From Patiria pectinifera (Eukaryota > Echinodermata > Asteroidea > Valvatida > Asterinidae): a stretch of DNA of 64,000 bases. Below are positions 1-12,400 of this stretch, piece by piece; the stretch's first letter is position 1, and each line of letters opens with the position of its first letter. Location: contig CM057129.1 of the NCBI GenBank assembly GCA_029964075.1, positions 23,365,430 through 23,429,429 of the forward strand, in the 5' to 3' direction. The position numbers and the translations under genes were made by a program. Under the pieces are notes generated by a model. It searched no databases. It had not been told where the DNA came from and saw only the letters and a list, made by a program, of their open reading frames with translations.

Positions 1-440
1 GGATCCAGCCGACAACTAAAATTTAGGCACAGTTGGATTCTGTTGGATTTAGCAGGAAGTAACCGTTGGTCCCCGTTGGATTTAGCAGGGTAGTCCTGAG
101 GAACCCTTAGGGGGTGACGGTTAATGGCTTATGGTAACCAAAAATGCCTGCCAACTATAGCAAAGCGTAACCTAAGTTACACTGTTACATGTATGTTGTG
201 TTATGTCTGAAAAAATTGCATGTTACTGAAAAGTATGTGCTGTTATGCTCTGTTATGTCTGTTACAAAGAACTTGTATATTGAGTAGTTTGCAATGAAAC
301 TTGCTGTAGCTACATTATCTATTCACACATACATATATTTACTGAGAATTATCTTCAGAATACATTTGTACTTCGGCTATTTGAAATACACATACTGAGA
401 TTTCTTATTTGTTGTGTGGTTTTTTTTCTCTTTTTTGTAG
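1..440. other. hnRNP K intron sequence with word-repeat element remnant
   Basis: Bases about 1-125 contain repeated GTTGGATTT(A)GCAGG words and end in GGTTAA, like the right end of the TTAACCCTAACC element family seen elsewhere in the window. Nothing coding is visible before the acceptor at 440. Confidence 0.4.
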
Positions 441-3400
441 TGATGATTCATTTGGCGGTGGTGCTGGTGGAGGATTTTCTCAGCAGGGTGACGTAAGTAC
501 TGACTGAGGTTTTGACCAAGACGTTAAACCTAAATAGTACAGTTGAAACAAAGTGGGTTGTTGCAAACATGGCCGCAGATGTTATCCATTTCAAAATCTG
601 TCGTAGGAACTCCTGTAAATTTATGTGCAGAAAGTTCAGGGATACATGACATTTTCGCAAAAGAATCTATCGGATGTGCATCTGAGTGCATTTGAACCTC
701 TTAACCAGAATATATTGCATAAAATGTGTTTTTGCTACAAACAAACAAGAACAAAATCAAGAAGCCATTTGCGAGTTAAATTTGAATAAAATCTGGAATG
801 CTGACTTTATCAAATGCTTTGCACATTTTAACTTTGCATTCTCCCAACCAAAGAGACTTTTACTATATCACGTGATATCAGGGCAAGCCTTATGCTAGCA
901 ACCCCCAGCTCCGGCATTGTCTGGTGTCTTTGTGCCATTTCTCACCCATTGTGAACAATGTATTGATGCTGAGCGTCTCTTTAAGTAATTATGCAAGAGC
1001 TTGCCCCGAATCATGTGATTAGCAACAGTGTCTTTGGTCTGGAGAATTCAACGTTAAAATGTGCCAATCATGCTGAGCAAGTCAGTGTACCAGATGTTTT
1101 TCAAATTTAAATCCCAAAGGGTATAGGTCTCTTGCAAATGGCTTATTGAGGACAAGTCCTTGGACACTTGTTAGTACCTGTATTTTTTTTTGGAAGGGGG
1201 GGGGGGCTAAGGAAACAGTTTCTTTGAAAGTGGTTAATTTTTGTTGCTTTCCTTTTTTTTTTGCTGTTACAGTCAAGTGGCTTCCAGGGAGGCAATTTTG
1301 GAGGTGAGTTTTGAACAAATTTCTACTACATGAAATACGTGTATCGGATTATGGCAGAAAAACCATAAGTGGAACTTTAATATCATGATGGTACCTGTAC
1401 ATTTTCATAAATTGTCATAGCTGCAAACTTGAAGTAAAATAATTTCTGGAAAACGATTGGGGCCCTTGCCCCTAGAAAACAAACCAAAATCAAAAACAAC
1501 CTCAGAAACTAATTCACCCATTAGCAATTGTACTACTACACTGTATGACATTGTTTTCACTCCCTGAAGAATCAAAACATACCATAGAGTGCTTGGGCCG
1601 TTTGGGCCGTTTTTGGCCAGTACAGAGACTACTTGGTTAAACAAAACAAATGTAATAGATTATTATTATTATTATTATTCATGATTTATTAAAATTCAAC
1701 TTGGTTGCCAAAGGCGAAATTGCATTGAATTCACAATGAGTGATAAAAGTTAACAATAAAAAGTTAAGCTTCATTAAAAAGTTTAAATAGATTACAATAT
1801 AGACAGAATCGTTGCACAATTTCAAAAATATTAATTTCAAAGACAAAAAATACTACCCAAAGACAAAACATGCAATGAATAAATGGGGTCTATGAACACA
1901 AAAGACAAGACAGTAACCTTATTGCACAAAATTACAGAAGTAAAGTATTGAACTGTTACATACAGTTTTTTCTTCAGTATTTGAACCGTGAATTGAATTG
2001 CACTATTAGAAATACACACAGAAACATACCCGGTACTTAAAAGGTAGCCAAAGACAAAAAATGCAATGAATAAAATTTAATATGGGGGGTGTATAAAAAA
2101 AAGACTAGACACTGCAGTATCATCAACTATTGCATAAAATTACGGGGGTGGTGGATTTAATAAATAGTTATTCAATTATTCAATTATTGTAAAATTCTGT
2201 AATAATCCTTCCATCATCATGCCATATTGTGGATAGTACAGTAATTATTAGAAGCACTTTTCTTAAATTGTCTAAGTTAGGATTGTCAAATATTTGGCTT
2301 TATTGATCGATTGCTTCTTCTTTTATTTTTGCAATACAGGAATGTCGGGATGTGATTCTGGAGAGATACTCACTAGCCAAGTTACCATTCCTAAAGATGT
2401 GAGTCATTTCAGTTTTTTTGTTCAAAGTTTGTTTTTTTTAAAGTTGAAAAGAGACATTGACTGAAGCTTGGTTTGAACCTGCAACCTCCGAATTGCCGTT
2501 CCAATGCTCCACCAACTGAGCTTTCCAGCCCTATGTTGGCATTTCCCAATTTTTGTCAATGTCTTTGTCAAAAGGGGCGCTAGTCGGAAGCCATAAATCT
2601 CAATTTTTGTTATGCACCTGGAGAACTCTATCTTTAGTATGGTATGATATGACCTCCAGTTAGAAATGACAAGATTTTCAGGAGAACTTTCTGCCTCTGG
2701 AATGTGAAAATAAAACACTAATAATTGTAAAAAGCATTTTGTTAGAACACATTTTTTTTGGTCTGGAACTTTCCTGAATCAGTTAATGGCTGCTTTTTGC
2801 TCTGATAAAACCAGTTTCTCTACTGTCCGCAATCAATCAAACCCTTTAAAAAAAAAATTAAAAAAAAAATATTGATGTGGGTTTTGATGGATTGAAGTTT
2901 GTTGAGGTCAAATATATAATTCTAGTTGAGTGGAGACCCCTTGGCATAAAGATGCTTGAAATTAATAACGATGCTACAATTCGGACAGGATAATACAAAA
3001 AAATCAGGGATAAAATTATATTCAGGGGCCAAAAGCATTGAAATGTAGATGTAGATTATTGTCAGTTGAGACAGCAATTATCTCTCGCCACCTGCTCGTC
3101 AAAATCCAGGTGTTTTTGAAGATCACTATTTTGATAAAGACATTATAATTTCTGCATGCCATGCCAATAGATTTTTTTTTTAAATTTAGTTTTAATTATG
3201 GCAAATTACATGCAAGTTACATATTACATGTGACTTCTGTTAGAATAAAAAGAAAAAAAACCAGGCAGTTGTAATTGGACTGTGGGCTTAGCGGTGTTCA
3301 AGCTTATTACAGCATTTATTTTTAAAAAAAAAAGTGTTGCTTTATGCATATCGCTTCAGATTATTTCCTGGCTACATTTTTGCTATTAGCATTGACATTT

Positions 3401-5962
3401 GTGTGTTGGTTTCTGTTCTGCATGTCATTCTTAACTCCATGGCCATTCAGCAGTTGCATAGATTTTGGTTTTCACTGCGATAAGACCTCAACAAAGCAAT
3501 CACATGTCGATCACAAGTGTCTCAAGTCATAAGCCATTCAAAAGAAACCATGACAAAGGCATTCCTTCAGGGTTGTCCATCACTTGTTTTAATGCATGTG
3601 ATCTTGTGATATGACTTGTGATAGACAGTGTTGTAGTCCAGTCGAGTCCATCACAAGTCTTGCAGTCCAGAGTCCAGTCATGAGCAACTGAAATGAACTG
3701 TGACAAATACTTCCCTTTGTTATTGTTCATCCCCTGTTACTTGTGAGCGGACTTGTGATTACACTCGGACTGGACTTGTGATGCGCTCACCAGCAACTCT
3801 GTTACAATTGCTCCTTCGGTTTCACTTAACTGTGTGTTCTTTGGTACCCCTTCTAGCTGGCTGGTTCCATCATTGGCACCAAGGGAAGCCGCATCCAGGT
3901 GATCCGCAACGACTGCAAGGCCAAGATTAAGATTGAGGAGCCAGCGGAAGGCAGCAATGAGCGCATCATCACCATCACCGGAACCAAGACCCAGATAGAG
4001 AATGCTCAGTGGTTGCTGCAGTCCAGGTATGTGTTTAGCGTCTCCATCTCTCTCTCACCTCCCCCGCCCCGCCCCGCCCCGCCCCGCCCCCTTTATACTT
4101 GGAATCATTAGAAATGGTGCGAGTATTACTATACAGCATAGAACATGTTGCCAATTACATCACTGTTTTACCAAGCCCTCATGTCTGCATCTAACCATTT
4201 GGAAATAAGCTGCACGCTGCACAATACTAGAGTGCCTGATGAAATAACCACATGATCGTCAACATTTTCTAAGCTGCATATGTATGTCTGACACTCTCAT
4301 GATTTCTAATGTTTCCTTTCATATCCAACCCTTGCTGGTCCTTCGAAATCTGCCGGTCGGTTTCCAAAGCATCCAGCAGAAATGAGGAATGCAAAACTTG
4401 TGGAGCGCCGTGGTGCAATGGTTGAAGTGTTTCGACCCATGTGTAATGGTACGTGGGTTTGAACCCCGCCCCCTGGGGAACGTGGTGCTTGTGTCCCGGG
4501 GCAAGACACTTTACTACAATTGCCGCTCTCCATCTGGGGTACCTAGAGACCAGATTGCGCTGATCTCGAGCTGTTGCAGAAAAAACATGGTATCATGGCC
4601 CGATAAACACCACCTTATAACACCACCTTATTATCTTAACCCAGCCACTTTTACTGTATAATGGGACTTAATGCTCCCTCGAAAGGTCAAGTGAAAAAAA
4701 ATTGTCCAATGGGGTTTTCTGTCGAACGGTGGATTTTGTGGGATTCAGGTATAAAGCGCTATATAACACCACATTATTATCTTAACCCAGCCACTTTTAC
4801 TGTATATGGGACTTGATGCCCCCTCGAAAGGTCAAGTGCAACAAAAATGTCCAATGGGGTTTTCTGTCAAACGGTGGATTTTGTGGGATTCAGGAATTCA
4901 TCCAATAAAGATGCAGAGGGAGTTTGGGTTTGTAAGGATTATAAAAATGTGCTCCATCCTGTGTCTACAACAGCCGTTTCTCATGGGGAGTATTCCACAG
5001 CAGTGCACTCTCCAGCGATGGCCGATGTCTCTGGTTTATTCTGCCGGTCCCCCCATGGAAGACTAGTGATTTTGTTGTTGTAATCAAAAGAAAACATAAA
5101 ATCACTGTCTGCCACTGGGGTGGCTGGCCTACGCAGCTTTGGAAACTCCCATGCTAGACTCGTAGAAATCCTGGCAGACTTGACGTCACTCCACACAGTA
5201 TGCTAAACCGATGCTGTGGAATATGCTTAATGTTGGGCACAACGTTTCCGACAACCGTTAACGCAATTCTTCAAAATTGGCCCTTGTTGAACTGTGAATT
5301 TTGGAGACTATAACCTACTACATTGTATTTTTTATTTTGCTTTCAAATTTCTTTTTTATTTTTATTTTCCCCACTCATTATGCAGCGTGAGGCAATACTC
5401 TGGACAGTTTTTCTAAATCTTGCAACGAGGCCTGTTGGCTCCGAAAAACACACACACCGCACAGACATCATTTGCAATCGAGCAGCAAATCTGGCTAGAG
5501 GAAAGAGAGTGGAGACACGCCACACGCTTGTAATCACCGCTGTAGAAAACCTGAGCTATCGGCAAGCATTTACTGTACATTTGAAATATATCCAAGAATA
5601 CACATAGAACCTATGAAAGCAGTTGATTATTAACCATTTGAAATGTACTCGTTTAAAGCCCATTTCTATTTGTTCCCCTAGCATTAGAATGTTTTTTCTT
5701 TTTATGTATCAATTAGCGTTGTTTTTCTCTTTTTTCTTTTGAGGTGCTGCTTGTGTACACAGATAAAATAGGATAATTAATTCAATTGTTTTTTATTTTT
5801 TGGTAAATTGAAGTTTGCTCTTTCTGATCCGGTTGTCTATTAATTATATAATCAAATTTCAATTGCGTGATTTGGAGCATATATATGCAAAATATGGATT
5901 TTTAAATTTCTCTCCGAGTTTGTGTTTTGTTTTCTTTTAGTTCTGAAGTGGTGAAAGTGTGA
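441..5962 (+). CDS. HNRNPK: hnRNP K-like KH-domain RNA-binding protein, 3' part (last 5 coding exons)
   Basis: Five exons join in frame with GT/AG borders: 441-492, 1273-1303, 2340-2398, 3857-4026 and 5941-5962. The first two encode a Gly/Phe/Gln-rich stretch ([17 protein letters not shown], then [11 protein letters not shown]). The next two encode a whole KH domain that opens [16 protein letters not shown], carries the GXXG loop as GTKG, and continues through [20 protein letters not shown] to AQWLLQS. This matches the third KH domain of hnRNP K (C-rich single-stranded RNA/DNA binding; nuclear and cytoplasmic mRNA processing and translation control). The last exon holds only 22 nt and ends SSSEVVKV-stop. 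Upstream exons with KH1 and KH2 lie outside the window. A PCBP/alphaCP paralogue is the alternative, but the Gly-rich linker and C-terminal KH position favour hnRNP K. AATAAA signals at 6289 and 6653 are candidate poly(A) signals. Confidence 0.88.
2469..2545 (-). repeat. tRNA-derived SINE head in hnRNP K intron
   Basis: The minus strand reads GGGCTGGAAAGCTCAGTTGG, then GGAGCATTGG and GGTTGCAGGTTCAAACC, which are A-box and B-box of a tRNA promoter. It matches the same family at 54836-54910 and 56832-56908. The stems are imperfect, so it is a SINE head, not a working tRNA. Confidence 0.65.
3525..3790. repeat. element built of GACTTGTGAT/ATCACAAGTC words
   Basis: Degenerate copies of ACTTGTGAT and its complement recur many times in both orientations (for example 3598-3660 and 3742-3782), together with CCAGTCGAGTCC words. 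The composition is like subterminal repeats of a non-autonomous DNA transposon. It ends about 70 nt before the acceptor of the KH exon. Confidence 0.45.
4062..4091. repeat. (CCCCG)n microsatellite
   Basis: About five CCCCG/CCGCC units lie in the hnRNP K intron just after the KH exon donor. Confidence 0.8.
4386..4650 (+). repeat. tRNA-derived SINE
   Basis: GTGGTGCAATGG (A-box-like) is followed by GTGGGTTTGAACCCCGCC (B box) and a body containing GCAAGACACTTTACTACAAT. Such tRNA-headed bodies are common in invertebrate deuterostome genomes. No functional tRNA fold is expected. Confidence 0.6.
4623..4905. repeat. 146-bp tandem duplication
   Basis: The segment starting TTATCTTAACCCAGCCACTT at 4631 recurs at 4777 (offset 146), continuing through CCCTCGAAAGGTCAAGTG and GGTGGATTTTGTGGGATTCA with few mismatches. 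Two units. Confidence 0.8.
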
Positions 5963-6680
5963 GTTGCAAAATTTGGCTTTTTAAAAAAAAATTCTGTTAA
6001 GTTCAAATTTTTCAGTCACAATACAAAAACCGAAAGAAGTTTTGTGATTAGATCCATTGTTACAATTGTCAATGCAAGATTTTGTTTTTTCCATTTTTTT
6101 TTTCAAGGATGAATAGACAACAAAAATTATCAGGAATTTGATTCAAATGTAATCCGTTTGCAAGTTTGCCTCTTGAGAAAGGTCCTGCAACGCCATCTAA
6201 TTTTGTTGATAAAAGGTTGTGCATTATAAATGTAGTTACATCATGAATTGATGAGTTCAGTCTTTTAAAATGGAGGATAAGTTTTTAAAATAAATGGTTT
6301 CTGCTTCTAGTTCTAGGTTGTAATCTGTGCTAGTCACCATGCTTAAGGCGAGTTGTATTGACCGATTCATTTTGCATGCCGTTTATTTCTTCCAGCCTTG
6401 AAAAAAACAAATTGATAAGTGTAAATCATAAGTGTAGTATTAAATTCCTCTTGTATAATAATGCCTCCTTTAAGCCCACTTTGTAAAATGAGACCCTGTC
6501 CCTCTTTTTCTATTCCTTTTTTCTTGTAATCGGTTATTTTTAGTAAAAAAAAGGCAAGTGTGATGGATGCAAAAGTTAAAAGTGGAAATGGTTGAACAGC
6601 TGGGGTGTTTTCAATGTCGTTTGAATTTTTTTTTTACTTGGAATTGAATGGAAATAAACCAATGATGCCTTTCCCATACA
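5963..6680 (+). other. 3' UTR of the hnRNP K-like gene with candidate poly(A) signals
   Basis: AT-rich, non-coding sequence follows the TGA at 5960-5962. AATAAA occurs at 6289-6294 and 6653-6658. The exact cleavage site cannot be read from genomic sequence, so the end is approximate. Confidence 0.5.
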
Positions 6681-6717
6681 CAAATTTTGTCCGATGCTTT
6701 CTTGATAGTGTGTGATG

Positions 6718-7072
6718 CTTTAACCCTAACCACCCCAACTCCATCAAAATCCATCCCACCATTTTTGGTGGATTTTGGGGGACTTGGTCTAGTAGGCCTG
6801 GTGTGACAAAATATTGATGGAGTGTGATGGACTTGGGCCTGATTGGCCTGAGGTAGTGCTAGGGGTATCCGATTGATTTTGCCTAGCTTCCTGTACTGCT
6901 ATTGTCATATAAGCCATGTGTATTAAGTCCATCAATGTCCAGTGCGTCAGTGGTGGATTCCATTATGTCATGTACATTTTTTGGTATTGGAAGCACAGTG
7001 ATTGATGGATTTTCATGGACTTGGTCCAGTTCTTAGTAAAAGACATTTGGGAGTTAAGGTTAAAGCATTTGG
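6718..7072. mobile_element. TTAACCCTAACC-type MITE with GGATTTT(G)ATGGACTTGG words
   Basis: The left end reads TTTAACCCTAACCACCCC and the right end GGGAGTTAAGGTTAAAG. Internal words (TCCATCAAAATCC, GATGGACTTGG, GGATTTTCATGGACTTGG) repeat in both orientations. It is one of several such elements in the window. Confidence 0.55.
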
Positions 7073-7168
7073 TTCTAAAATGTTCATGTATTTTAGGTAT
7101 TCCCCTTGACCCTGAAGTTAGGTTTTTCTTTTCTTTTCTGGATTATGTACAATCTTCTATTGTTTCTA

Positions 7169-7354
7169 CAGTCGCCTCTCGCTAATACAAACTCGTTCGG
7201 ACCAAGCCAAATTGTTTGTTATATCAGAATTTTGTATTAAGAGGAACATCACTCCCATTCATTGTGCACATAAATGCACAGTCGGGACCAAGGCTTTGTG
7301 TTTGCTATAACCAGAATTTGTATTAACAGAGTTCGTACTAACGAGAGTCGACTG
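7169..7354. mobile_element. pogo/Tc1-mariner-like MITE (186 bp, TA target duplication)
   Basis: Terminal inverted repeats CAGTCGCCTCTCGCTAATAC and the complement of GTACTAACGAGAGTCGACTG are flanked by TA at 7167-7168 and 7355-7356. TIR and TSD fit pogo/Tigger-type non-autonomous elements. It lies downstream of hnRNP K. Confidence 0.75.
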
Positions 7355-7833
7355 TACATCCGTCTTGTCAATTCAGAATGTCTATCCTTTTGTAGGCATG
7401 AAATAGCTGGCAAAAAAAAAAGGTACCATTTTGTATTTAGGATAACTGAAAAACTTCTCTTTTTGGTGGGGGGGGGGGGGAGTGTGATTTGTATTACTGT
7501 GTGGCATTTTTGACCAAATTTTTTTAAAGATTCTCTTTTCCAATAGCATTGACAAGTTAATTTACACTGCACGCAAATTGGATAGATCTCTTTTTATTCA
7601 ATAGTCCCCTCAATATTTAAAAGACTTTGTATTTCAGCAAAATTGGTTGAACTATTCTTATCAAGCTTTGTTATTTTAATACAAGACATAATAAAAAAAT
7701 ACAATTTTACCCTGACATAATCAATACACTGAACAATTTTAAAACATTATGACTCAATTGAACACAATTAGGAATATGGGATACAACTCTACAGAACTAT
7801 TCAAATCCAACTACAAATACATGTACCCACTAA

Positions 7834-7990
7834 ATCCGGTTCGTAAGTGCAACGTCATTTTAACTTGCACCATGTCCACTACACACACAGTAGCATTGGA
7901 ACTGGATGTAGCAGGAAGGTTGGGTGTTCTCAGAGCTATGCATTTTCTGCCAATGTGCATGTGTATGACGCGTACACTTACGAACCGGAT
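7834..7990. mobile_element. short foldback MITE
   Basis: Inverted repeats ATCCGGTTCGTAAGTG and CACTTACGAACCGGAT bound 157 bp of non-coding DNA. No clear target duplication was found. Confidence 0.6.
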
Positions 7991-8013
7991 AGAAAACAAA
8001 TCACCAAATTACC

Positions 8014-8675
8014 TTAAACCATTGCTATGACGTCACACTATTGTTAAAAGTGTGGATTCGGATCTACGAATCTCTTACACTGGTCACAAAGTGTGGATTC
8101 GGAACGACGAATCTTCAGTAAAGTGTGGATTCGGAATTACGAATCCACACTTTGAACGTCGGACAATTGTCTCCATAATGAGCATGAAAAGGACCGTCTG
8201 CGTGCAAATTTGCTTTCCGAAAATTACCAATGCATCTTCACAGTCAGATTCTCCGCCGTCACTGCAAAAACTACTTTTAGTCAGAAAGAAATCGTCGTCT
8301 GAACTACATTGTATCCATTTTGACGTAAGGAGCCTGTACACACAAAATGACTTGATTGTACGGGTGTGGCGAAAATGTTGCAACCTGACGCCACTTCCGC
8401 GCTTGTGTACAAAGTCTATGGAGAGTCATTTCAAGTATTTCCTAACAAAATTGGAAACATTTCTCAGTTCCTGTTGACTTATCATCATTTTTGCAACGAA
8501 TGGCCTTCATTGAGATGATATATGAAGAAAAAAGTGGCGTCAGGTTGCAACATTCTTTCCAATGCTTCTGTTGACGCAACTCGCAAGTGTGGATTCTTAA
8601 TTTACGAATTCACTCGGCGCCTCGTGAATTCTTAAATTACGAATCCACACTTTCTCGTGTATTCTCCTTAACTTA
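8014..8675. repeat. dispersed repeat A, copy 1 (GTGTGGATTCG-word element)
   Basis: It carries several GTGTGGATTCGGA...TACGAATCCACAC palindromic words near both ends and an internal inverted pair (GTTGCAACCTGACGCCACTT at 8378; its complement near 8531). An inverted copy lies at 30427-31085, matching across most of the length. Short frames in it are not supported as genes. Confidence 0.75.
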
Positions 8676-8989
8676 ACTTGGGAGGCAGAGCAATGATATG
8701 GGCATGACGATATTCAATCACCAATCATGGCAACAGTCAAAAACTGTTTTAGTTTGTAGATCTTTTGACAACTCTGTCTATGCTGAATCATAATACATTG
8801 ATTCCTTTTAGGATTTAGAGAGTCAGTGTTGGAATTGATTAAGTCAGTCAGGGGTCAGGTGACGGGGGATGAACAATGACAAAGGAATTTCTATAATGAA
8901 TGGCACTGACTTGGACTACTGGCATTGTGGATTTCGTATTAGAGTTGTGCCTATAAATCGCTTATTTCCATGATCGACATTGTTTATGA

Positions 8990-9013
8990 TTTTTTTTGGG
9001 GGGGGGGGGGGGG
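8990..9013. repeat. poly(G) tract
   Basis: A run of about 17 G follows a T-rich stretch downstream of AMACR. Similar G/C runs occur at 1196, 7468, 14017, 14146 and 35243. Confidence 0.8.
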
Positions 9014-9445
9014 TTTGAAGTTTATCAGCTGCCAAGATTCTAAAAGGGTTTGGGGAGGCTGTTCAAGACGGATTGGCCTGGACACTATCTGACACTTGGT
9101 GGCACTGTTCATGCAGGCCTCCCTTATTGGCATTATAACTGGAATAAAAGAATGCATATGTACATGAAGGTGTAGTTTCAAGATATTTGAACCTTGACTT
9201 GAGACAGTGATTTTTAGCAAATCAAAGACGCGTTTTGTTGTTTAAATTCAGTGACAATGAAAGTACAAAGTGTCTACTCGTACATATCACAGAGGAAGAA
9301 GGACCTCCTCACTGAGGGCGCTCTTACTTGATAACAACTCTGGCACAAATTCCTCAGTATCCAAAGACCAATTATTACAGTACATCAGAGCGTCCAGTAT
9401 CTGCCAATCACCATGCACATTGAATTGTTCCAAGCCACCATGAGC

Positions 9446-12400
9446 TCACAGTTTGGACTGGTGTGTCTCCTCCCAGACCACCCCCTTCTCCCTCAGATTG
9501 GTGATCTCTTCCTCACTCAGTCCTGCCTCCAGAAGCACTGTCCGGGTGTCAGCGCCTACCGCCGTCTGCCCGGTACTCTGCACAACAGCCGGTGTCCTGG
9601 ACAGTTGGGGCGCTGGGCCGGGCTCCATGCCCTCGTCCATGCCCTCCGACCGCAAAAATGCATTCCGAGACTTGTTGTGAGGGTGGTCTGGTGCCTCGTC
9701 TCCCGTCAGCACTGGGCTCACGCAGGCGTCGGTGCCGTCGAATACACGGCACCACTCCGCCTGGGTTTTGCTGGCAAAGATTTCGCCGATGACTTTCTTG
9801 GAGGAAGGCCAGTCTTCCCGATCTTCTTGTGAAGGGAGGTCCGTCTCTGACAATCCTAGACCTGAAAAAATAGTAAGATTCTATTCTTTTCTCAAAACAT
9901 AAAGGTACTGATTTCAAGTTTTTTAATACTTGAAAGGCATTCTGACTTAAAGGCTTTTGCAAAGTGCATTTTGGGGACTTAGTGCAATTAGTACAAAGAA
10001 AAAAATAAATTCCATAAATTTGTTTTCAGGCCAATACTTCTTCATGTTACTCAATCTGACCCCATGCAGTTGCTGTCAGAGAAAATGTAGCGTCACTATC
10101 TGAAGTTGGAATAATAAAAGTTGAAGTAGATTTACTGATCCATTTTTACCTTTCAACAGCTCGCTATAAAACTGTGGCTCCAAAGCTCCAACTGCCATGT
10201 ACTTGCCATCTGATGTCTCATAGGTGTCGTAGAAAGGGGCACCGGTGTCTAATAGACCGGTTCCCCGCTCCTCACCAGTCACGTCAAGCCCTCTGGTTGT
10301 CCAGAGGAAAGAGCTGACATAGGCTGAACCTTCAACCTGGAAAATCAATTCAGGAAAATTGAAATTGTAGTAACATTTGACATCAGACCGGAATAAAAAA
10401 TCATACCAGCCCTCTTCCAACTGGGCCTTCCAGTGCTATGGGCTCCGTGCGCCGACGAAAGAGGGCACCCTTTTACCGACCAACGACGTCCCATGGGCGG
10501 GACTTTTCGCTGGCTGACGCGCACTGTTCCTTGTGTGTGACGCACGTACACCAGGGGATTTGTACTATGTACACGCAGTGGCCGCGCTTCGCAGCAAATG
10601 AATTGCAGTCAGGCAAGATGGCGTCGGTCGGTCACCCCCAACTGTACTGTCTTTGCCGGTGAGGGGGTACTTGTGAACGGAGCGGATTAGCAGTCTCAAA
10701 ATTTGTCAGTGTCACAGTTCAGGGGTTACTAGTCAAAAGCCATATTCCTAATACCTTTATTACAAATAATCAAACAACCAACACAGGGAAAGACCACATT
10801 TCTGGTCCTGGTCAGTTTCCCAATGCAGACAATTTAATTACTGTAATTTGGCAGTTAAACAATGAAAAACTCTCTCGTTTATGAAAGTCATAGCCAAAAG
10901 TGGCGACGGCATAGTTTTTGTATGAAATTTGAAATCAGAAATGATACCCAAACGGCTCTACTGAATTACTAAGTTCTTTCCTAGGTCTACTTGTCCAACT
11001 ACATGTAGTTGCTGTTACTTACATAAACTTATCTGGTTATGTTTGTGGTTGTTGCTTTTATTTCACGACTGTGACTATAAACCAAACAAAGGTTTTGTTT
11101 AGCTGAAGTCTGTTACCTAAACCTACCATGTTGGCATCGATGATTTGACCCTTGCCGGACCTTGTTCTCTCTAGCAGCGCCATGGTAATACCCAGGGCAC
11201 AGATCAATCCACCCCCGGCAAAGTCCCCCATGATGTTGACCGGTGGAACAGGCTTGTCGCCTTTACGACCAAAGAACGACAGAACCCCTGTGGGCAGGAC
11301 ATGAAAGATTGGGATATGGGGTGAATCTTAAACCAAAAGTTAGGAAATACACTGAACAATTTCCAAAAAAATATATTTTAGGTTTTTACCTTCACCGACA
11401 CAATCGTAACATCATGAGTGCTTTCTTCTCTGAAAGCTAATGAAAACAAAATTCACAGCTTCTTCCTGTGGGACTCGTACCCACAACATGCTAACTAGTA
11501 GTGTAGATGTCTTACATTGAATTAGAAATGGATTGTCAATTTAAATATAAGGTCTGAAAGTTGGATGAAAGGCCTGAGAGATGCATTTCTGAAAGATGCA
11601 TACTTATGTCTTTCTCTCAGATTCAAAAGGTCTGATTTGAGACAAAAGTCTGAAAAATCTCATGCCTGCTTAACTTGAGATTGAGGAAGGGCAGGGTCGG
11701 TTGGGTAGGGTTGATTTGAAACCTTTCAGATCCAGCAACTGGATACGCTGGACAATAATGGTGTGGGTACGCACGACTTGGAAAAACTAGATCGTTTTTC
11801 ATATCAACATTTTTGTGGCTATCTCACCAAACCCACATATAAACATCTCAACATTCTGATGTGAAATTCAGATTGCCCATAGCCTGCCAGATGAAATAAC
11901 CATGCGAAATGACAAGTAACTTTTTCCGAGTCGCATACGTATCCCATACAGGTACATAGAAATGGAGACAACTTTGTCATGTTTATGTGGGAGTATAACT
12001 GAAGGGTCAACATTTGATCAATACAAAACTTTGGAGGCAAGACAAACCACAGACCTGACTGCTTTGACAATGCACACAAACTGATTTATTTCATTTGGAG
12101 ACTCCAGTTTTTGGCAGCAGTCTAAAAAAGTTTGTTGACAAGAACAAAGATGATGTGTTTCCGGGTTGTTATACATATTATAGGAAACACTGAGAAACTC
12201 TAAAAGTTTTCAGGGGTCTTGCACTTTCAACATGAAAGTCTTGTGTTGATCTTGAGACTCCATGTTCACTCCAAAATTTGATAAATATCATACCATCGGC
12301 ATTTTGAATTTCAGGTTATTTTGTTTTACCTGAGAGTCCAATGTAGTTGATGTCATGTCCGGCCATTTGCTTGTAGGGCCCTGATTGGCCGAACCCGGTC

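Noticed and set aside
8052..8477. 141-aa frame (and minus-strand counterpart near 30800)
   Set aside because: It lies in dispersed repeat A. The two copies differ by changes not confined to synonymous sites and neither keeps the frame fully.
9413..9962. Several overlapping frames around AMACR exon 5
   Set aside because: They are shadows; only the minus-strand frame ending SKL matches AMACR.
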